This document shows, one piece after another, positions 27,056 through 36,792 of a stretch of DNA of 39,370 nucleotides (the first letter of the stretch is position 1; each line of letters begins with the position of its first letter). A program made the translations under genes and the position numbers. Origin of the DNA: an archaeon (GTDB lineage: Archaea; Nanobdellota; Nanobdellia; Woesearchaeales; GW2011-AR4). The notes under the pieces were generated by a model that worked only from the letters and a program-made list of their open reading frames with translations, was not told where the DNA came from and made no database searches. Location: NCBI GenBank assembly GCA_002688925.1, contig NZEC01000010.1, forward strand, positions 1-39,370, in the 5' to 3' direction.

Positions 27056-28330
27056 TTGTCTAAAATAAAAAAGATAATAGCTAGAGAAGTTCTTGATTCC
27101 AGGGGAAATCCTACAGTTGAAGTAGATGTTGTAACTGATAAGATAACTGCAAGTGCTATCGTGCCGAGCGGCGCGTCAACCGGAAAGCACGAGGCACTGG
27201 AGTTAAGAGATGGTAATAAAAAAAGGTATAATGGAAAAGGGGTAATGAAAGCAGTTGATAATGTCAATAAAATTATTTCCAAAAAACTTATTGGTCTGGA
27301 CTGCAGAGACCAAAAAAATATTGATGAGGTTATGATTGACTTAGATGGGACAGAAAACAAGTCAAAATTGGGAGCAAATGCAATTCTGGGAGTGAGCATG
27401 GCTATTTGCAATGCAGGAGCTTTTCATAAAAATACAAATTTATTTGAACATATCAGAAATATTTCAGATTCGAAAAGATTATCATTGCCGGTTCCTCAAT
27501 TTAATATTATTAATGGCGGAAGGCATGCCGGAATTGATAATGATATCCAGGAGCATATGATAATGCCCGTTAAATTCAATAATTTTAGTGATGCGATAAG
27601 GGCAGGTGCGGAAGTTTACCATGAATTAAAGGGATTGTTGAAAAAGAAGTTTGGAGCTCAGGCAATTTTACTTGGTGATGAAGGGGGCTTTGTCCCGAAA
27701 ATAAATGATGTTGATTCGAGATTGGAGCTGGTTGAAAAGGTTATTGAAAATGCAGGGTATAAAGGCAGGATATCTTTCGCATTGGACTGTGCTGCGTCTG
27801 AATTTTATTACGGGAAAAATAAAAAATATACAATTGGAAATCAAAAATTTGATGCTGGTGAATTGATAGATTTCTATAAAGACTTAGTTAAAAAATTTAA
27901 AATAAGCTCGATTGAAGATGGCATGGCAGAGGATGACTGGAACGGATGGAAAGGGCTGAATAAAGAGATGGGAAATAAAATACAGATTGTAGGGGATGAT
28001 TCATTGGTTACAAATACTACTAGGATAAAAAGAGCTATTGAGGAAAAATCATGCAATGCCTTATTGTTGAAAGTAAACCAGATAGGAACTGTAACTGAAG
28101 CTATTGATGCTGCAAATCTTGCCTTCAGGAACAAATGGAATGTTGTAGTAAGCCATAGAAGCGGCGAAACAGAAAACAGCTTTATTGCTGATTTAGTTGT
28201 TGGGCTAAATGCAGGGCAATGTAAGTTTGGAGCGCCTGCAAGGTCAGAAAGAACTGCTAAGTATAACCGGTTGTTGAGGATTGAGGAAATGCTTGGCAGC
28301 AAAGCAAGATACTCCAAATTAAGCTTCTAA
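27056..28330 (+). CDS. eno: Enolase, probable TTG start
   Basis: AREVLDSRGNPTVEVDV, GANAILGVSMA, INGGRHAGIDNDIQEHMIMP, GDEGGFVP, SHRSGETENSFIADL, KFGAPARSERTAKYNRLLRIEE; TTG at 27056 preceded by gggtgg. Confidence 0.96.
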   Translation: MSKIKKIIAREVLDSRGNPTVEVDVVTDKITASAIVPSGASTGKHEALELRDGNKKRYNGKGVMKAVDNVNKIISKKLIGLDCRDQKNIDEVMIDLDGTENKSKLGANAILGVSMAICNAGAFHKNTNLFEHIRNISDSKRLSLPVPQFNIINGGRHAGIDNDIQEHMIMPVKFNNFSDAIRAGAEVYHELKGLLKKKFGAQAILLGDEGGFVPKINDVDSRLELVEKVIENAGYKGRISFALDCAASEFYYGKNKKYTIGNQKFDAGELIDFYKDLVKKFKISSIEDGMAEDDWNGWKGLNKEMGNKIQIVGDDSLVTNTTRIKRAIEEKSCNALLLKVNQIGTVTEAIDAANLAFRNKWNVVVSHRSGETENSFIADLVVGLNAGQCKFGAPARSERTAKYNRLLRIEEMLGSKARYSKLSF

Positions 28331-28331
28331 G

Positions 28332-29132
28332 ATGAAAAAAATTATAACTCTATCAAGCGATTTTGGAGTCCAAAGCCAAGGTGTTGGTATTATGGAATCT
28401 GTTGCATATGAAATTAATCCAGAAGCGCATGTAATACATTTAATGCACGGCCTTCCAAGCTTTGACTTATTGTATGCAGCAAGAACAATGGAAACCTTAA
28501 ACTATGTGCAGATTGGCTTCCATGTTTGTGTTGCTGATCCGGGTGTCGGAACAAAAAGAAAGCCAATAATAATAGAAACAGGAAGGGGTGATTTTTTAAT
28601 TGGTCCTGATAACGGAGTTTTAATACCTGCGACAAGGTTTTTGGAAGGAATAAAAAAGGTTGTTGAGATAACTAATGAAAAATATATGAGGAAGCCTGTA
28701 AGTCTAATATTCCATGGCAGGGATATTTTTACTCCGGCTGCTGCGTATCTTTCTAAAGAAGCGGGGATAGAGGAATTTGGGGATGATATAAATATAAAAG
28801 ATTTAGTAAAAGGGCCTTATGAAGAGGCTATAATTGGGAAAAATGAAATTCGGGCAAAAATAATATCCATCAATAAATTCGGATCTTTGCATTTGAATAT
28901 AATGCATTCCTCATGGGACAAATTTGATATTAAGCTTAATGATATTGTTAAGGTGAATTTTAATAATAATTCAATAAAAATACCTTATGCAACAACTTTT
29001 GGCGACGTGGAAATGAGAAAACCTTTAATAATGAAGGATGATTATGACAGGGTAGAAGTGGCATTAAACCAGGATTCTTTTGAAAAAAAATATAAAGTTA
29101 AAATTGGGGATGATATAGTTATAAAAAAATGA
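28332..29132 (+). CDS. SAM hydroxide adenosyltransferase (DUF62 family)
   Basis: [61 protein letters not shown]. Confidence 0.9.
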   Translation: MKKIITLSSDFGVQSQGVGIMESVAYEINPEAHVIHLMHGLPSFDLLYAARTMETLNYVQIGFHVCVADPGVGTKRKPIIIETGRGDFLIGPDNGVLIPATRFLEGIKKVVEITNEKYMRKPVSLIFHGRDIFTPAAAYLSKEAGIEEFGDDINIKDLVKGPYEEAIIGKNEIRAKIISINKFGSLHLNIMHSSWDKFDIKLNDIVKVNFNNNSIKIPYATTFGDVEMRKPLIMKDDYDRVEVALNQDSFEKKYKVKIGDDIVIKK

Positions 29133-29878
29133 TAAAACTAGTGCTTCAGAGACATGGGGAAAGTGTATGGAATAAAGAGAACAGGTTTACTGGGTGGACT
29201 GATGTTGATTTATCTGAGAAAGGGGTTGAAGAAGCTAAAAAGGCAGGCAGGATTTTGAAAAAAGAAGGTTATGTGTTTGATATTGCATTTACTTCTGTGC
29301 TAAAAAGAGCAATAAAGACTTTGGATATAACATTTAAAGAGATGGGGCATAAGGCAATACCCATACATAAATCCTGGAGGCTGAACGAAAGGCATTACGG
29401 AGCTTTGCAAGGGCTTAACAAGGCAAAGATGGCAGAAAAATACGGGGAAGAGCAAGTGCATGAGTGGAGAAGAAGCTATGATATAAGGCCTATGCCTTTG
29501 AAAAAATCAGATAAAAGATATCCGGAAAATGATCCCCTTTACAAAGACTTAGATGAAAAAGACATACCATCAGTAGAATGCTTAAAGGATACTGTCAACA
29601 GATTTTTGCCATACTGGAAAAATGAAATAGTTCCGGAAATAAAATCCGGCAAGAGAGCCATTATATCGGCTCATGGGAATAGCTTAAGGGCTTTGATAAA
29701 GCATCTCGATAATGTTTCTGATGAAGATATTGTAAACTTGAATATTCCAACTGGAATTCCATTAATTTATGAACTTGATGACAATCTAAGGCCAATAAAA
29801 CATTATTATCTTGGAGACCCCAAGGATGTGGAGAAGGCAATGAAAGCTGTTGCTGCGCAGGGAAAAGCTAAGAAGTGA
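29129..29878 (+). CDS. gpmA: 2,3-bisphosphoglycerate-dependent phosphoglycerate mutase
   Basis: [82 protein letters not shown]. Confidence 0.96.
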   Translation: MIKLVLQRHGESVWNKENRFTGWTDVDLSEKGVEEAKKAGRILKKEGYVFDIAFTSVLKRAIKTLDITFKEMGHKAIPIHKSWRLNERHYGALQGLNKAKMAEKYGEEQVHEWRRSYDIRPMPLKKSDKRYPENDPLYKDLDEKDIPSVECLKDTVNRFLPYWKNEIVPEIKSGKRAIISAHGNSLRALIKHLDNVSDEDIVNLNIPTGIPLIYELDDNLRPIKHYYLGDPKDVEKAMKAVAAQGKAKK

Positions 29879-30742
29879 TTATTTTTTCTCCAAAACCAAA
29901 GCGGCAGCCCCTAAAATTCCAGCTTCTTTTAATTTTGAAGGCAGGATTTTACATGGGTTTTGAAAATATCTTTCTTTTACTGCTTTGTTCATGCTTTTTG
30001 AAAATAGTTTCCAGGAGTTTGATATTTTTCCCCCTATGACAATTATGTCTGGATCTAAAGCATAGATTATGTTTGTTAATCCAATGCCAAGATAATATCC
30101 CATTTCATTGTAAGTTTTTATGGCTTTTTTATTTCCTTTTATAGCTAGCTTGTATATTGAATAAGGATCGCTTTTGCCAAAAATCCTTGTTATGCCTCGT
30201 GCTGCAACATGGGTTTCTATGCACCCGTGATTTTTGCACCTGCTTTTTGGGCCGTTGTAGTTTATTGTCATATGTCCTAATTCAGCAGCATTATTCCTAC
30301 CGTGATATATTTTTTTGTTTATTGTAATCCCAGACCCGAATCCAGTTCCTAGTGTTATTCCTGCAACATTTTCATAATTTTTTCCTGAGCCAAAAACAGC
30401 TTCTGCAAGTGTAAAGCAGTTTGCATCATTATCAAGAAATACAGGCAGCCTGAATTTTTTTTGTATTATTTTTCTTAAAGGGGTGTTTTTGAAAGGAAGG
30501 TTGACAGGTTTTGTTATGATGCCTTTTTTGTAGTCTAAAGGGCCGGGGCTTCCAATTCCAATGCCAATAACATTTTTTGTTTTTACTTTTTCAATTGTTT
30601 TTATGATATTTTTAGTTACTTGATTAGTGCCTTTTTTTGTTTCTGTTTTTATTTCATATTTTTTCATTATTTTTCCGTCTAAATTGATTAATGCTGTTTT
30701 TATGTTTGTTCCTCCTAAATCAACTCCAATGATATGTTTCAT
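29879..30742 (-). CDS. ROK-family sugar kinase (glucokinase-like)
   Basis: IGVDLGGTNIKTALINLDG, LDNDANCFTLAEAVFGSG, GTGFGSGI, Zn-site GHMTINYNGPKSRCKNHGCIE. Confidence 0.92.
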   Translation of the reverse strand: MKHIIGVDLGGTNIKTALINLDGKIMKKYEIKTETKKGTNQVTKNIIKTIEKVKTKNVIGIGIGSPGPLDYKKGIITKPVNLPFKNTPLRKIIQKKFRLPVFLDNDANCFTLAEAVFGSGKNYENVAGITLGTGFGSGITINKKIYHGRNNAAELGHMTINYNGPKSRCKNHGCIETHVAARGITRIFGKSDPYSIYKLAIKGNKKAIKTYNEMGYYLGIGLTNIIYALDPDIIVIGGKISNSWKLFSKSMNKAVKERYFQNPCKILPSKLKEAGILGAAALVLEKK

Positions 30743-30796
30743 TTTAATGTAAAATTATTTCATAATATTCTATCTACTTAAACTTGATTTGTTTAT

Positions 30797-31276
30797 TTAA
30801 ACTTTTTGAATTTTATTTTTGATAATCCAGGAGATTAGTGAATAGTTTGCAATTAATCTATCATGGATGGAGAATGTATAAATTAAGTCCATTATAAAAT
30901 GGGTTAAGATGCCTATCGTGGCCATTAAGATTATATTAGAATAGAATGACAGCAAACTCATGAGGATTATGAATTCTATTGTGTGAAATATAAGGAGTAT
31001 TCCGATGTTTTTGTGATAGCTGTTTTTCTTATTTGTGACAATATAATGATTATAGCAATCAGAAAGCTTAAGATTTTTGTATCTAAAAGCATGATTAATA
31101 TAATGGTCAATGTCTATCAAAACTCCCCCTATAAAAATAAAAATTACTATCCAACTGAATGTAGGATATAGTATTGCGGCTAAAATTAAGGAAGTTAAAA
31201 AGTGAACCCAGATTTTCATTTTTAGTGTATTATTTGATATTTGTTTATAAAATTTCCTAAATTCAGTTTTATCCAT
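30797..31276 (-). CDS. Membrane protein, metal-dependent hydrolase-like (YdjM-type)
   Basis: Multi-TM with GGVLIDIDHYINH, FHTIEF and THFIMDLIY His/Asp motifs. Confidence 0.55.
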   Translation of the reverse strand: MDKTEFRKFYKQISNNTLKMKIWVHFLTSLILAAILYPTFSWIVIFIFIGGVLIDIDHYINHAFRYKNLKLSDCYNHYIVTNKKNSYHKNIGILLIFHTIEFIILMSLLSFYSNIILMATIGILTHFIMDLIYTFSIHDRLIANYSLISWIIKNKIQKV

Positions 31277-31328
31277 AATTCTCCTATAATTGCAAAAACT
31301 TAAAAATTACATTAGAATAGTATACATC

Positions 31329-31994
31329 ATGGACATTAAATCTATAAAAAATAAAGTGCCTGCTAAATTATTTGATATTCTTCAAAAAGAAATAGCAGAG
31401 TTGAGGCCGGCGCAGGCAAAGGCTGTGGGTAAAGGTCTTTTGGATGGGAAAAATCTGCTTGTGTGTACTCCAACGGCATCAGGAAAAACCTTAATTGCAG
31501 AACTTGCTGCATTAGATTCTATTATTGAAAAAAAGAGAAAAGCAATTTACATAGTTCCCTTAAAGGCGTTGGCATCAGAGAAGTACAAAGATTTCAAGAA
31601 AAGATATGAAGGCATAGCAAATGTTGCCTTATCTATAGGAGATTTAGACTCAAGTGCGGAGTGGCTTGGTAGGTATGACCTGCTGATTCTGACTGTTGAG
31701 AAGATGGATTCAATGCTGAGGCGCCATGTTCCCTGGATTAATGAAGTGTCAACAGTAATAATTGATGAAATACATTTGATGAATGATCCTAGCAGAGGGC
31801 CGACATTGGAAATACTGATAACAATTTTAAAACAAGTGCTTAAAAAAGCGCAGATAATCGGATTATCTGCTACTATAGGAAATCCAGAAGAGCTGGCAGA
31901 ATGGCTGAAAGCAGATTTAGTTATAGATGACTGGAGGCCAGTAAAGCTGCATAAAGGAGTTTATCTGGATGGGGAGATTGAGTTTGAGCAATAA
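31329..31994 (+). pseudogene. Truncated Hel308/Ski2-like DEAH-type helicase (first RecA domain only)
   Basis: CTPTASGKTLIAELAALD (Walker A), IVPLKALASEK, IIDEIHLM (DEIH), IGLSATIGNPEELAEWL, WRPVKLHKGVY, then TAA; no second RecA, winged-helix or ratchet domains downstream. Confidence 0.75.
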
Positions 31995-31997
31995 ATT

Positions 31998-32135
31998 ATT
32001 TTAGATATCTGCGCGTGGCCTTAGAGGGCTTCTCAACTTCGCAAACTACGTTTGCTCAGGTCGTATAGCAAATCCTGCGGAGCTTGCTGAATTGGCAATT
32101 TAAGCATAAGCACCGAATTTAACAATATCCAAAAT
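31998..32135. repeat. Inverted repeat enclosing dispersed element copy B
   Basis: attttagatat (31998-32008) vs atatccaaaat (32125-32135), 10 of 11 complementary; unrelated in sequence to copy A arms. Confidence 0.5.
32019..32113 (-). repeat. Dispersed intergenic element, copy B
   Basis: Reverse complement aligns gap-free to 18167-18261. Confidence 0.85.
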
Positions 32136-32178
32136 TATAGAAAACCTTTAAAAAATCGCTCTATTATCTTTTCTTAAA

Positions 32179-33591
32179 ATGAAAGTAATGCTAATTGTCC
32201 CTCCGTACCCAAAGGACAAGATATTCAGGAAATCCATGAAAAGCCTTGGCGCAGTGCTTCCTCCTTTGGGAATTGCTTACATAGCTGCAATGCTTGAAAA
32301 ATATTCTCATGAAGTTAAGATAATTGACGGCCCTGCAATGGCTACTGTTCTTGAATACGGCTTTGAAGAGCTGGAAAAGGACATAAAAGAGTTTAGCCCT
32401 GATCTTACAGGAATATCTGCCTCAACTTCCCAGATGGGCCATGCCAAAAAAACATTGAAAATAATAAAGGAAAATAATCCAAACTGCATTACTGTTCTTG
32501 GAGGAGCTTTAATCAGCGCTGACACAAATGCCCTGCTGCATTTCAATGATGCTGATTACGGTGTTTATGGAGAAGCAGACCTGACTTTTCCTGAAATTAT
32601 AAAAAAAATAGAAAACAAGGAAAAGATTGAGGGCAGCGAAGGCCTAATCTGGAGGGAAAATAATATTGTTAATTTCCTTAAGCCAAAAGTGATTATGAAC
32701 CTTGATGATATTCCGATGCCTGCAAGGCACCTTCTTAATATGAAAATTTACAGGCCGTCACCTGCCAATTACAGGAGACTGCCTGCAACAACAATGATGA
32801 CTAGCCGCGGCTGTCCTTACAAGTGCATCTTCTGCTCAAAGCCTACTATAGGGACTGCTTTTAGGGCTCATTCTGCAAAAAGGGTTGTTGATGAAATTGA
32901 GCACCTGGTAAATGAATATGGAATTAAAGACATACAGATGTTTGATGATACATTCACTTTGCTTCCAGAAAGAACCAAGGAAATATGCAAGGGCATCATA
33001 GAAAGAAAATTAGACATAGGCTGGAACTGCATGACAAGGGTAGATAGGATTGACAAAGAAATAACAGAGTTGATGAAAAAAGCAGGCTGCTATGAAATGG
33101 GATTTGGCATTGAGTCAGGCTCTGAGCGTATGCTTAAGTTCATAAAAAAAGGCGTTACAAAACAGCAAATAAGAAACGGAGTAAAATTGGCAAAAAACTC
33201 TGGAATCCATGTCCGCGGCTTTTTCATGATGGGCTTCCCGACAGAAACAAAAAAAGAAGTCCTTGAAACAATTGAATTTGCAAAAGAGCTTGATGTTGAT
33301 GTTGCCCAGTTCATGGTTTCTACTCCATTCCCGGGGACTGAATTATGGGAAATCGCTAAAATGTCCGGGGAGATTAACGAGGACTGGAGCAGCTTCACTT
33401 TTTATGCCCCGGATGAAGTTCCGTTTACCTCAAAATTATTAAGCAAAAATGATATCCTTGATTTGTACAAGAAAGCCTACAAGAGCTTTTATTTAAGGCC
33501 GAAGTTCATCTTAAGGCAGTTTCTCTACATAAGGTCATTTACAGACATAGAAAGGCAGTGGAATGCAGCAAAAGGAATTCTTGGATTGTAG
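32179..33591 (+). CDS. B12-binding-domain radical SAM protein
   Basis: N-terminal MLIVPPYP...LPPLGIAYIAAMLEKYSHEVKIIDG cobalamin-binding-like domain; TSRGCPYKCIFCSKP cluster motif. Confidence 0.92.
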   Translation: MKVMLIVPPYPKDKIFRKSMKSLGAVLPPLGIAYIAAMLEKYSHEVKIIDGPAMATVLEYGFEELEKDIKEFSPDLTGISASTSQMGHAKKTLKIIKENNPNCITVLGGALISADTNALLHFNDADYGVYGEADLTFPEIIKKIENKEKIEGSEGLIWRENNIVNFLKPKVIMNLDDIPMPARHLLNMKIYRPSPANYRRLPATTMMTSRGCPYKCIFCSKPTIGTAFRAHSAKRVVDEIEHLVNEYGIKDIQMFDDTFTLLPERTKEICKGIIERKLDIGWNCMTRVDRIDKEITELMKKAGCYEMGFGIESGSERMLKFIKKGVTKQQIRNGVKLAKNSGIHVRGFFMMGFPTETKKEVLETIEFAKELDVDVAQFMVSTPFPGTELWEIAKMSGEINEDWSSFTFYAPDEVPFTSKLLSKNDILDLYKKAYKSFYLRPKFILRQFLYIRSFTDIERQWNAAKGILGL

Positions 33592-33630
33592 TTAGTAAGT
33601 TTTAAATAAAGCCGATAATTCACCCAAAGG

Positions 33631-34574
33631 ATGAACATATTAATCACAGGCATAGCTGGATTTATAGGAAATACATTAGCTAAAGAGCTTTCTAAAAATG
33701 ATAGCTATAATATTATTGGCATAGACAACTTCAACGAATACTATAATCCTGAATTCAAGGAAGAAAATATCAAAGGCTTAAAAATAAAGCTTTACAGATA
33801 TGATATCAGGGATTTTGACAAGCTAAAAGAGATTTTCAAAGAAAACAAGATAGATAAGATAATCCATCTTGCTTCCATGGTTGGTGTGAGGTCCAGCATA
33901 GACAACCCTTTTGTCTATGAAGAAGTCAATATTAAGGGAACTTTAAATTTATTAGAGCTTGCAAAAGACTTCAATTGCAAAAGTTTGTTTTTGGCTCAAG
34001 CTCAAGTGTCTATGGCAACTGCAAAACAACGCCTTTTAATGAAAAACTGGATGCTTATCCAATTTCTCCGTATGGTGTAACAAAAAGATCCGCAGAGCTT
34101 CTTTGTCATTCTTATTCTCACCTCTATAATCTCCCAATAGTATGTTTAAGGTTTTTTACTGTTTACGGCCCAAAAGGAAGGCCGGATATGGCCCCGTATA
34201 AATTCACTGAAAGAATTTTTAATGGAGATGAAATTGAGATGTTCGGAGATGGAACTTCAAAGAGGGATTACACTTTTGTTGCTGATATAGTTGATGGAAT
34301 CATAAAAAGCCTTGATTTGGATGCTGGATTTGAAATAATAAATCTGGGCAACAGCAATCCAATAGAGCTGAATAAACTGATAAGCCTGATTGAAAAAACC
34401 CTGAATAAGAAAGCAAAAATAATTTCCAAAGGCGAGCAGCCAGGAGATGTAATAAGGACATATGCTGACATAAAAACAGCAGAAGAGCTGCTTGGCTATA
34501 GTCCTAAGGTCAATATTGAGGAAGGTATCAAGATGCTCTGCGAGTGGTATGTAAAGAACAGAGCCAATAAGTAA
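33631..34574 (+). pseudogene. NAD-dependent sugar epimerase/dehydratase (UDP-glucuronate/galactose epimerase-like), split by a frameshift near 33980
   Basis: ITGIAGFIGNTLAKEL and IHLASMVGVRSS in frame 1; FVFGSSSSVYGN, SPYGVTKRSAELLCHSYSHLY and VCLRFFTVYGPKGRPDMA in frame 3; restoring one A in gcaaaagtttg fuses them. Confidence 0.85.
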
Positions 34575-34615
34575 TTGTTATGCACAGAATACACAAAAAC
34601 AAAGTTTGAGTTAAA

Positions 34616-35341
34616 ATGTCAAAGCCAGATATTACAATGTTTTTTCCTGCTTATAATGAAGAAGAAAACATTCAAAAACTTCTTACTTCAGCTGTTAAAG
34701 TCCTCAGACAAAGTGCAAATAATTATGAGATTTTGGTTATTGTTTATGCTGGCTCAACTGACAAAACCATAACTGTTGTAAAAAAGTTTAAAAAGAAAAA
34801 CAGGAGAATAAAGCTTTTAATACAGCCAAAAGATAAGAAAGGCATCGGTTACGCAAAAATAATGGGTTTTAAGAATGCTCGTTACTCTTATATTTTTTAT
34901 GCGGACTCTGATAACCAATTTGACTTAAAAGAATTCAAGAAATTTTTGCCTTACATTGGCAAATATGACATTATTGCTGGCTATAGGATAAAGAGGCATG
35001 ACCCAAAGGCAAGAATTATAATATCAAAAATTTATAATATAATGATGCGCACGTTATTCGGAACAAAGGAGTGCGATTTGGATTGTGCATTCAGATTGGT
35101 TAACAAAAAGGTTATAAACAGTATAAGCTTAAAATGCCGCACCGGAGTTGCAACCACAGAGATTCTGGCTAAGGCGAGAAAAAAGGGGTTTAAGATAAAG
35201 GAAGTGGGCATTAATCATTACCCAAGAAAGTTAGGGCAGCCAGTATTTGAAAGTAAATTTTTAAACCTTCCAAGACCAAAAGTCGTGATAAATATACTCA
35301 AGGATATTTTATTGCTTTATGGGGATTTAAACAAAAAATGA
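34616..35341 (+). CDS. Family 2 glycosyltransferase (DPM1-like)
   Basis: DITMFFPAYNEEENIQKLL, YAGSTDKT, FYADSDNQFD (DxD-like). Confidence 0.9.
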   Translation: MSKPDITMFFPAYNEEENIQKLLTSAVKVLRQSANNYEILVIVYAGSTDKTITVVKKFKKKNRRIKLLIQPKDKKGIGYAKIMGFKNARYSYIFYADSDNQFDLKEFKKFLPYIGKYDIIAGYRIKRHDPKARIIISKIYNIMMRTLFGTKECDLDCAFRLVNKKVINSISLKCRTGVATTEILAKARKKGFKIKEVGINHYPRKLGQPVFESKFLNLPRPKVVINILKDILLLYGDLNKK

Positions 35342-36792
35342 AAATCAACGACGCTTACGAATCTATGTTTGGTAGAGATACAGCTACTGAAGATGATCAC
35401 TTCATGCCTACAATCCTGCCATTAAATCTTAACAAGCCTCTGATAAGTTCAGTAATGGAGCAGGCTAAAAAAGAGCGCAAATGGGTTCTTGCTTTTGTAA
35501 TTGGAACAAAACCCTGTTTCTATAAATTTTATGGAAGTATAGTAGCTGCGGCAAAGGCAAAGATTCCTTTTTTTATCATTAATTCTAACCAGCATTATGA
35601 CGATATATTAACCCATGGCATCAAGGAGTTTGATTTCCAGAACAAAATTGCATCCAATTTCTCAATAAGAGGGGATTTAGCTCAAAAATCAGCAGAGTTA
35701 ATGATAAAAACCTCATGGTTTGCTAAACACTTAAGGAAAAATTGGCCAGATGTAACTGTAATTCCTGTTGTCTTGGGAGACACAATAATGACCAGCATTG
35801 TTCCGGCTGCATGGATGTTTTCCAGAAATGAAAAAGCTATACAAAACGAAGCTGGCTTGAGAAGCATGACTCCGGAAGTTATGAAAAGGTACAATAAGGT
35901 GGATATTGAAACATTTATCGACCAGCAGTTTTACGGCAAATGGTTGCTGATGAGAAATGAGCCCTTTCCGGAGCAATATGATACCTATACATCTGCTGCA
36001 GCCTCTCAATACCTATTTGCTCCAGTTTCTCTTAACAAAGAACATCTTCTAAGGGAAGGCTATCCCGAAGAAAATATATGGGTCATTGGAGGGGTTGTCG
36101 CTGATGCGTTAGAGCTCAAAAGAAAAATAAAGCCGGAAAAGAGCATATTCAGCATCTACCCTGAACTTGAAAAAGGTGATTGGATAAGGGCGGATATTCA
36201 CAGAAGAGAAAATCTTACTCCTAGAAGGTTTAAAGCCATAATTGGAGCCATAAAAACTCTGGTTAAAAAAGGGCATAATATCAATTTTATTGAAATGAGC
36301 GCAACAAGAATGGCCCTTGACTTTTATGGCCTAAAAAAAGAGATTGATAAGCTAAAGAAAAAAAAGAATTTTCTCTATACAGCTGTTTGGCCTGAATATG
36401 GACATGTCATAGAGTTCTTTGAATCAAATAATTGCATTGCTGCTTTAACAGACTCCGGAGGTGTCCAGGAAGAATTGAATCTTATTGGAAAAGTTTGCAT
36501 GACATGCCGTATAACAACTGACAGGCCAGAGACTGTATTTGGTGCAAGAAGCAATATTTTAGTTCCTCCTGCAAGTAAAGATATTATAGTTGATATGATA
36601 AAATATATCACAAAAAACGATAGTTTGAGGAAGAAGATGGAGTCTCAAAAATCTCTTTATGGAAATAATGTTGGCAAAAAATTTATCTCTATAGTATTAA
36701 AACTAATGGAAAAAAATGACAAGCCTTTCAAATGGGCTCATGATACCTTAAAATTATGGAGTGACAATGAAAAAGGTATTGATTATCTCTAA
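35338..36792 (+). CDS. UDP-N-acetylglucosamine 2-epimerase (WecB-like, long form)
   Basis: VIGTKPCFYKFYGSIVAA, INSNQHYDDIL, IHRRENL, ALTDSGGVQEELNLIGKVCMTCRITTDRPETVFGARSNILV. Confidence 0.85.
   Translation: MKINDAYESMFGRDTATEDDHFMPTILPLNLNKPLISSVMEQAKKERKWVLAFVIGTKPCFYKFYGSIVAAAKAKIPFFIINSNQHYDDILTHGIKEFDFQNKIASNFSIRGDLAQKSAELMIKTSWFAKHLRKNWPDVTVIPVVLGDTIMTSIVPAAWMFSRNEKAIQNEAGLRSMTPEVMKRYNKVDIETFIDQQFYGKWLLMRNEPFPEQYDTYTSAAASQYLFAPVSLNKEHLLREGYPEENIWVIGGVVADALELKRKIKPEKSIFSIYPELEKGDWIRADIHRRENLTPRRFKAIIGAIKTLVKKGHNINFIEMSATRMALDFYGLKKEIDKLKKKKNFLYTAVWPEYGHVIEFFESNNCIAALTDSGGVQEELNLIGKVCMTCRITTDRPETVFGARSNILVPPASKDIIVDMIKYITKNDSLRKKMESQKSLYGNNVGKKFISIVLKLMEKNDKPFKWAHDTLKLWSDNEKGIDYL

Noticed and set aside
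33979-33985. Programmed -1 frameshifting in the epimerase gene
   Set aside because: The site (C AAA AGT) does not match an X-XXY-YYZ slippery heptamer; a missing A in a homopolymer is simpler.
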